From positions 203,474 to 265,473 of the forward strand of contig NMRA01000341.1 of assembly GCA_002633005.1 (NCBI GenBank): DNA of 62,000 bases, read 5' to 3'. The position numbers and the translations under genes are program-made. Positions 56,901 to 62,000 of this stretch are shown here, in pieces (positions within the stretch are counted from its first letter, which is position 1; each line of letters starts with the position of its first letter). The DNA is from Phoronis australis (lineage: Eukaryota > Phoronida > Phoronidae). The notes below the pieces were generated by a model. It searched no databases and had not been told where the DNA came from. It worked only from the letters and a program-made list of their open reading frames with translations.

Positions 56901-59610
56901 TGTAGAATGCAATGTCATGCAATAGCGGTTGTAGAGAAAATGTTCTACAAAATAACTTAACTGTACAACAATAATCAACTAGTTTCATTTCTAAAAATAA
57001 CAAAGAGTTTTGTATCACAGCTAGGATTAAAACTACTGAATGGATACAGTTTCTCGTATCTTTGCTTGTACTCCTCAATTGAATATTTTCTTGCATGGAT
57101 TTTGAGCTGAAATGGATTAAACACAATTCATTAGAATTCACAAATACAGACGGGAACTGTGTAATCATCCAAGCCACTTACAGATGCACTTTTATTAACA
57201 AATTGAAAAAACATCTTATCTTTTTTTTGGTTTCAACGACAAATCCATGCATGCAAGCCTAACAGCAAAACAACACAAACTGCATTTCAAATAAAAAAAG
57301 GAATCATGATATTCTTACAAATTAGACCTTTTACTGTCACAAAATTGTTATTATTCCTTACTGTGACAGGATACTATTTCCATCACCAAAGCTACTCATG
57401 GAAATGCAATGCTTCAGAGTTTGGAAACAGAAATAGAATGCTCTCATGGTAAGGAGTGTTTAGAGACAAATCATTACCCGAGTAAAAGTACAAATTTGGT
57501 TTTCATTTTTAGCCAGCTAAACAGTGAAATGCAGCTTTAAATCAATGATAATGTGAACAATATGGCCCCTTTTCAATCAAATTTCTGTCATTTGAAACAA
57601 AGCAAAATAGAGCAATGATCACCATTCATTGTTTTGCTCTCAAAGTTTACATCCTGTTATAGGCACCTTAAGCATTTTTGTCCGATCATCTGCCATCTGC
57701 TTTTCCACATCAACTTCAGGAGTTTGTTGACGGCCATGTTGGTGGTTGCATTCCACCTCTGACTCCACCTTGGTACGCCGCAGAAATGACGGCGCATGAG
57801 CGACAGTAAAAAATGTTCTCTCTGCAACACAGGAAATTGTTACAATAACACTCTCATGGCATCAAATTTGTTAATTCAAGAAAAGGCAGTAAAACATACA
57901 TTTGGGAAATTAATTGATTCCCATAATTTTTAATTTATAAATAGATGAGTAGTTAATATATGATTTCAGAATATAATGACTCTGCATATAAAATAGTAAT
58001 AGTGACTTACAGGGCTTTGCATTTCTAAGAACCAGTTTTCTCCACTGAATAACAAGCATCAAACTGATTCTCAAAATGCGAGACCCCTGAAAGTGACCAC
58101 TGCTCATTAAATGACCAGCTGGTCCACGAAGCTAACTTATAAAGCCTTGTTTCAAGAAATCACGGTAATAATGAATATAAGGCAAAAGATCAGACCAACT
58201 GTGGTAAGTTGTCTTCAGAAATCGAGTTAGTCTTTAGGTACCTGGCGGCGGGTTCATGATAGCTTTATTGCACATGTCAACTTATAAAAATACATGATCC
58301 AAACAGAACAAACCTGCTGGGGGTTTAGGTGTCCACTCAGGAACTTTCCTTGGGACTCGAGTGTTCTTATTAGTTCCAAGCACTTCCTTCTGTTTCTTCT
58401 CTGTTTCCCGTTTCCACTGATCATAGTCCACAGTATAATTCAGCTGCTCATTCAGTTCCTTCAACAGGGCATCATCCTCCAGAGCCCTAGTGTTGTCAGA
58501 AGTAGACAGCCTTCCAGCAGCGCGACGACCCCATCCGACAGGCATGGTGAGTCACTGAGCAAAATACAGAGGGTTTGAGTATATTTACAGCATAAATCTA
58601 AATGTTATTCTTATGTCAGTAAAGTCTATTCTTGAAGAATCATTAAAAAAGATATTTGCTTATAGGTGACACTCTAAGTAATAGTGTTAAAAACCAACAC
58701 ATAATATCACTTCAAAAATTTTATAGTAGGCTATTGGAATAATGGCTATCCATTCGGATTCAAAAATGACACAAGCACACATTACTTGTGACTTCAGTAG
58801 CCAGGTCATTCGACAATAACTCATGTTTAGGTGAGCAAAGTAATGTTTTGAAATCCAAAGTGCTTCGGTTAAATATTCAACACTAACATCAAGGCAGATG
58901 CAAAATGCAACCTAACTGGAAGTCATTGAGAAGCAGTTACTTCGAGCTGAATAATGTATATTTCCATATTACAGCGGAGTACCCAAGATAACCACACTCT
59001 CTCTCTCCCTGTCTCTTGGTTGACAAGTTTAAATCTCCTGCCACCAATCCGGGACTACCAAAGCGACAATGTATTCACATGGTAAAAAACAGCCATAGAA
59101 CCATACTATCAAGGTGTCCATAACAGTAAAGTAAAGTAAATTAAAGTTTATCTAAAATCGGGTATTGGATATAAACAAATTAGCGTTAGCACAAGTCCGA
59201 TAGACACTGTGGCCAGTCTGAGTGTGGGATTGGATTAATTTCAATCAATGAAGAAGCACTAGCCTAAGTTAGCCTAAACAAGTCAAAAGTTGACTGTCGG
59301 TCTGTGTCTAAGTTAATCGTGTGTCTTACTCAATCGCCAGTTTCAGATCCCAGGGTTGGAACACAGCGAACTAACACTCTAGGTTCACTAACAACATTGA
59401 CAGTAGTGACACTGAGTGGTACGGTAGTGTCTGGCATCCAAATCACAGCCGAGCTCACAGAATGCACAAAACATACCTGTTAAGACGGAGAAATGATTAG
59501 ATTAGTTCTAAATTCAGTTCTCAAATTCTTAACAGTAGCGAACGGTGTGGACAACTCGTTATCTGCAATCCAAAAAACTCATAATTTATTTTCCATGTCC
59601 GCCATTTTGA
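50836..59610 (-). CDS. C20orf96: C20orf96-like protein, DUF4618 coiled coil
   Basis: Coding exons on the - strand: 58545-58314 (ATG), 57821-57667, 57102 to about 57030, 55043-54865, 53705-53606, 52704-52625, 51984-51805, 51259-51194 and 50982-50836 (stop), about 400 residues. A non-coding first exon lies near 59610-59477. Recognition rests on DKEYPVKAIKIAELQKEIQQ, with LLRRYEKFR, IATLNQQLYKE and MALQNMVMLK in the expected order for DUF4618, the domain of human C20orf96. Most of the protein after residue 150 is heptad-like. The function of this family is not known. The N-terminus is basic and Trp/Pro-containing (MPVGWGRRAAG; VPEWTPKPPA). The junction between the third and fourth coding exons is the least certain. 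Intron minisatellites are numerous. Confidence 0.8.
51194..51259 (-). CDS. C20orf96: C20orf96-like exon
   Basis: 22 codons, phase 0 on both sides: EAISQMHPTLKDMALQNMVM. Donor AAG|GTAGGC. Confidence 0.83.
51424..51491 (-). mobile_element. tRNA-like SINE head or tRNA pseudogene
   Basis: - strand A box TGGCTGGTAAGAGC and B box GGTTTGATTCC (one change from consensus) at tRNA spacing. The ends do not pair as an acceptor stem, so a working tRNA is unlikely. Confidence 0.5.
51805..51984 (-). CDS. C20orf96: C20orf96-like exon: DUF4618 signature
   Basis: 60 codons, phase 0, opening DKEYPVKAIKIAELQKEIQQ, the most diagnostic part of the gene. The rest (HEELDYIITSELAKYKKQQQ) is coiled coil. Confidence 0.88.
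52625..52704 (-). CDS. C20orf96: C20orf96-like exon
   Basis: Enters in phase 1; ALEANVAEVDEKLKEVQQEL is a clear heptad coiled coil ending LYVLQNYK, joining directly to DKEYPVK of the next exon. Confidence 0.86.
52705..53605 (-). other. C20orf96-like intron
   Basis: No recognised feature. Confidence 0.5.
53606..53705 (-). CDS. C20orf96: C20orf96-like exon
   Basis: GGIATLNQQLYKEVSTTKRK and LLETERSIQFDLL; acceptor TTTTCAG, donor TTAG|GTAAAC, leaving phase 1. Confidence 0.84.
54300..54382 (+). mobile_element. LINE 3' tail (family B)
   Basis: Matches 3720-3790 over 'ccccatggaaagcagtgtga' and 'ttacaataataataaa'. A 5'-truncated insertion antisense to the host gene. Confidence 0.7.
54593..54780 (+). 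repeat. 14-bp minisatellite, about 13 copies
   Basis: Unit ATTAGACTCCTAGT with variants at positions 9-14 (TTCTAGC, CGTAGC, CCCAGT). The variants interleave, suggesting a higher-order pattern. It ends 85 bases from the next exon. Confidence 0.92.
54865..55043 (-). CDS. C20orf96: C20orf96-like exon
   Basis: A perfect-looking TACTAAT branch site precedes the acceptor at 55044-55045. MLTRLMRNMELRKIIEQDES and LLRRYEKFR are included. An alternative acceptor (GATACAG) would start at about 55028. Confidence 0.75.
55312..55392 (+). repeat. 14-bp minisatellite, about five copies
   Basis: Unit AGGGACGTGAACCC repeated without change, followed by a partial unit. Confidence 0.94.
55393..56129 (-). other. 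C20orf96-like intron
   Basis: No recognised feature. Confidence 0.5.
56133..56261 (+). repeat. 19-bp minisatellite, about seven copies
   Basis: Unit GTATGGTACACTCATGGGC with rare changes (one GAGC). 19 is not a multiple of three, so the ORF through it cycles through all frames and is not a gene. Confidence 0.94.
56711..56888 (+). repeat. 44-bp tandem repeat, four copies
   Basis: Unit starting 'aagacaaataaaggccaaca', ending GTAATGAACTT. Copies differ by one or two bases. Confidence 0.95.
57030..57102 (-). CDS. C20orf96: C20orf96-like exon (3' edge uncertain)
   Basis: After ATTTCAG: LKIHARKYSIEEYKQRYEKL followed by YPFS. Donor TTCA|GTAGTT gives the phase needed by the next exon; a later GTGATA would create a stop. 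The upstream phase is 0. Confidence 0.65.
57103..57666 (-). other. C20orf96-like intron
   Basis: No recognised feature. Confidence 0.5.
57667..57821 (-). CDS. C20orf96: C20orf96-like exon
   Basis: Acceptor GTGTTGCAG, then RTFFTVAHAPSFLRRTKVES and, at the end, VEKQMADDRTKMLK. Enters in phase 1, leaves in phase 0. Polar and probably unstructured. Confidence 0.8.
58314..58545 (-). CDS. C20orf96: C20orf96-like first coding exon
   Basis: The ATG at 58545-58543 follows acceptor TTTTGCTCAG by 9 bases and is the first in frame. MPVGWGRRAAGRLSTSDN, then an acidic coiled segment (DDALLKELNEQL), then basic, and VPEWTPKPPAG. Donor is a weak G|GTTTGT. Confidence 0.82.
58555..59476 (-). other. 5' UTR intron of the C20orf96-like gene
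   Basis: Bounded by AACAG|GTATGT at 59477 and TTTTGCTCAG near 58555. No feature inside. Confidence 0.55.
59477..59610 (-). promoter_or_regulatory. Putative first (non-coding) exon and promoter
   Basis: AAAATGGCGGAC on the - strand at 59608-59597 matches the YY1-type motif often found just downstream of metazoan start sites. A good donor follows at 59477. The start site itself is inferred. Confidence 0.5.
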
Positions 59611-62000
59611 AGCGGAAATTAGTATCCAAGTAATTTTGTGGTTTTTAAACAGTGAAGAGCAGAAATCGTTCCTCTGACTAAGCCAAGTTGTCTATAAGGC
59701 TTTCAGACTAAATAATACATTCATCTGGAAAATTTTGAAAATGCAACCATCCTAACCACAATTCTATAACCTCATATCTTAATATAACTCCACACGACCA
59801 GTCGTTAATTTTTCTAATGCTAATAAATCACTTAGCCCCTGCCGTTACCGCTCAGCGACTGACGGTTAAAACAGCCTGAATGGGAAAACACAAGTAGCAC
59901 AGGACGTGTTGTAATAACCATGGCATTATAGACACAATCATGCATTTTGTGGAAACATTTAGTGAAACGATCCCGATAAATTAGGCCATGAAAAATATAT
60001 AGGCTAAATACTGGTTTTTGTTCGCCCGGTCATCAGCGTTGTGCGTCAAAATTATCATTACTGGTGGTGCGTGTAGGGGCACTTGTCACAATCACAGTTT
60101 TCAGGTGGTTTTGGGAAATACGATAGGTCATAACAGTTGCCTACAGGCGAAGTCATCACGGTGTGGCCGCTCTTTAGTGGCCGGGTTTCCCGGCCGTGCC
60201 GTCATGCCCCTAAACGCACAACACTAGCTCTTACACTGGCAGAAAACCGTGTTCAATCGATCTAAAAGCACAGGCCAATGATTTCCACCGACCTGCATAG
60301 AAGGACAATCACCTCCGTGACATGAATCCGACAAGTGAGACAAGATTACTTGCCCATGTATCTATACAGACTGAGGTTACTCGGTGCCGAAGGATTCAGT
60401 TGAGGCCGTAACACCAGTGTTATGACTCAATCCCAAAATAGGACAACTCGACGTGGGTAAAAAGTTACCTAAATGGTTGAATCTCATTTTTCAGTCTACT
60501 GAAGCTCGATTGAGGAGTGGTCAAAACTGATGTGGAGTGTAGACTAATACAGCTTTCAAATGACAGCACTTTGTCCCTTACACAAGCTTAAAATGACACG
60601 CTGGTCCTCACAGCGTCTTTGCAAGAAACCGACACAAATAAGCCCTCAACTAAGTATTCTAAATCATTTGCGTATTGTGGATTTGTGGAAACAATGATTG
60701 TCTTTTTAATGCTGTTTTAGTTTTATTACTAGATCAATTTTGGCTTTGAGTATTTTAATACTTAAAATATTATCGAAAATAAATAATAAAATAAGAAAGG
60801 CTTCTTTCATACAACGCTCTCAATTTAAGAACTGATGAAGACCCTATTTATTTTCACTGAAATAAGGCCAGTTTTTACTTGCATTACTAGAAAATGCCAT
60901 TAGTCAACGCAGAGTAGCACAAAATAAACTGTTTTCATTATATTATTGTGGTCAAATAATGCAACATTGAAGAAAGCAATTAATCCAATGGCATTCCTTT
61001 ATATAAAACAGTCTTGTAAATAATTACCACCAAGTAACTTTGTGTAATCTGTTTCCACCCAACTTTCACCGCCTTATATCCGACTCATCGCATACTTTCT
61101 CCCTTTCTGCGAACTGGGCCTATCAATCTTACCAGTTCTTGTCATGGGCGAACCTCCAGCCAACCTTGCAGTTTCCACCGTGACAGAAATAAAGAGGTTT
61201 GGACAAAAACTGAAATAGCACTTTGGGTTGCCGTTGTGCAGACATGCAAAACATTTTGCCATCATTTACGACTTCCATATTGTCCACAATTTTCATTAAA
61301 ATAAGATATCTTGCCTTTAGCAGCTAGGCTTCAGTGGCTGCATGGAAACCCGCTGAAAAATACAATTGATTAAAAATGCCGTCAAAAGCCGATAAAATTC
61401 GGTAGCCAGGAATGGATACTTCATGGGCGCACCCAGGGGTCTCGGGAGGCTCGAACGAGCCCCCTATTTGGCGACTTGGACAAAAAGGTCCGCTTCAGTG
61501 AAGCAAAAAGTCCGAGTAAACGAGACAAAAGTCCACAGGAATTCGGCGCGGATGCACTATTCGTAGGTCGGAACATAATCTTCGTTGATTTTTTTCCAGT
61601 AAAAGAACCGCATACCAAAAAGTTGGAGTCGCCCTATATGTTGGGCTGGGTGCGCGCATGTACTTAGCAATGATAAGTTGTTTCATGTCCAGGTAGCCCC
61701 GCTGAAACATTTTAGCTGGGTTTGTGATCTTGAAAACCACAAGCAAATTTCAATATGTAACTTAAAGCCGCCCTTAGACAAAATTCCATTTTTGGTGACA
61801 ATTTCCTTATTAAGCACTGGAGGTGGACTACTTTAATATTTCCACCCATGCGATTATGTGATGAGCCAACGACGAAGAATATTTCCCCATTTCCGTGACG
61901 ACTTGTTCCCCCCGAGTGTATTTTAAGTGTTGCGTATTTTGTCACGTAAACGTAAATGTACTCGGCTGTACAACTATGCCTATACGTGGGTGTACATTTA
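59611..62000. other. Gene-free right end
   Basis: No complete exon recognised. The only coding-like scrap is a CCCH-finger-like run on the - strand at about 61200-61130. Open frames at 60018-60227 and 61421-61945 have no motif. Confidence 0.45.

Overview
This is invertebrate nuclear DNA: AT-rich, with small exons in long introns and many decayed transposons and minisatellites. The genes read as metazoan: a P2X ATP-gated channel, an RNF31/HOIP-type RBR ubiquitin ligase, a SKICH-domain protein and a C20orf96-like (DUF4618) coiled-coil protein. P2X genes and degenerate TTAGGG-type repeats argue against an insect or nematode. A marine deuterostome (lancelet, echinoderm, hemichordate) or a lophotrochozoan fits, but the sequence alone does not decide. 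No prokaryotic feature (operon, CRISPR, ribosome binding site) is present.

Layout. 1-4.9 kb: repeats (LINE 3' ends, a 27-bp minisatellite, a 389-bp MITE) in or upstream of the P2X gene. 4.9-13.8 kb: five 3' exons of P2X on the + strand; its last intron holds a modular repeat and a rearranged Gypsy-type LTR retrotransposon on the - strand (order pol, LTR, LTR, gag). 14-20 kb: P2X 3' UTR, a dead non-LTR retrotransposon, degenerate telomere-like repeats and a diverged satellite. 20.7-29.6 kb: exons of a - strand SKICH gene (two firm, one tentative 3' exon), interrupted by an assembly gap, a 20-bp tandem array and a hAT-like element. 30-36 kb: several repeat families, including a roughly 150-bp modular repeat whose units each carry a CTCF-like core. 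33.5-47.9 kb: nine exons of RNF31 on the + strand, from within RING1 to the stop codon. 50.8-59.6 kb: a ten-exon C20orf96-like gene on the - strand, convergent with RNF31 and rich in intronic minisatellites. 59.6-62 kb: no gene recognised.

The host genes do not form an evident pathway: P2X is a plasma-membrane ATP-gated cation channel, RNF31 makes linear ubiquitin chains in inflammatory and cell-death signalling, SKICH proteins bind membranes or autophagy and cytoskeletal partners, and the C20orf96 family has no known function. Exon boundaries were read by eye from GT/AG sites and reading phase; at nearly every junction the phases agree. Family assignments come from remembered conserved motifs, not database searches.
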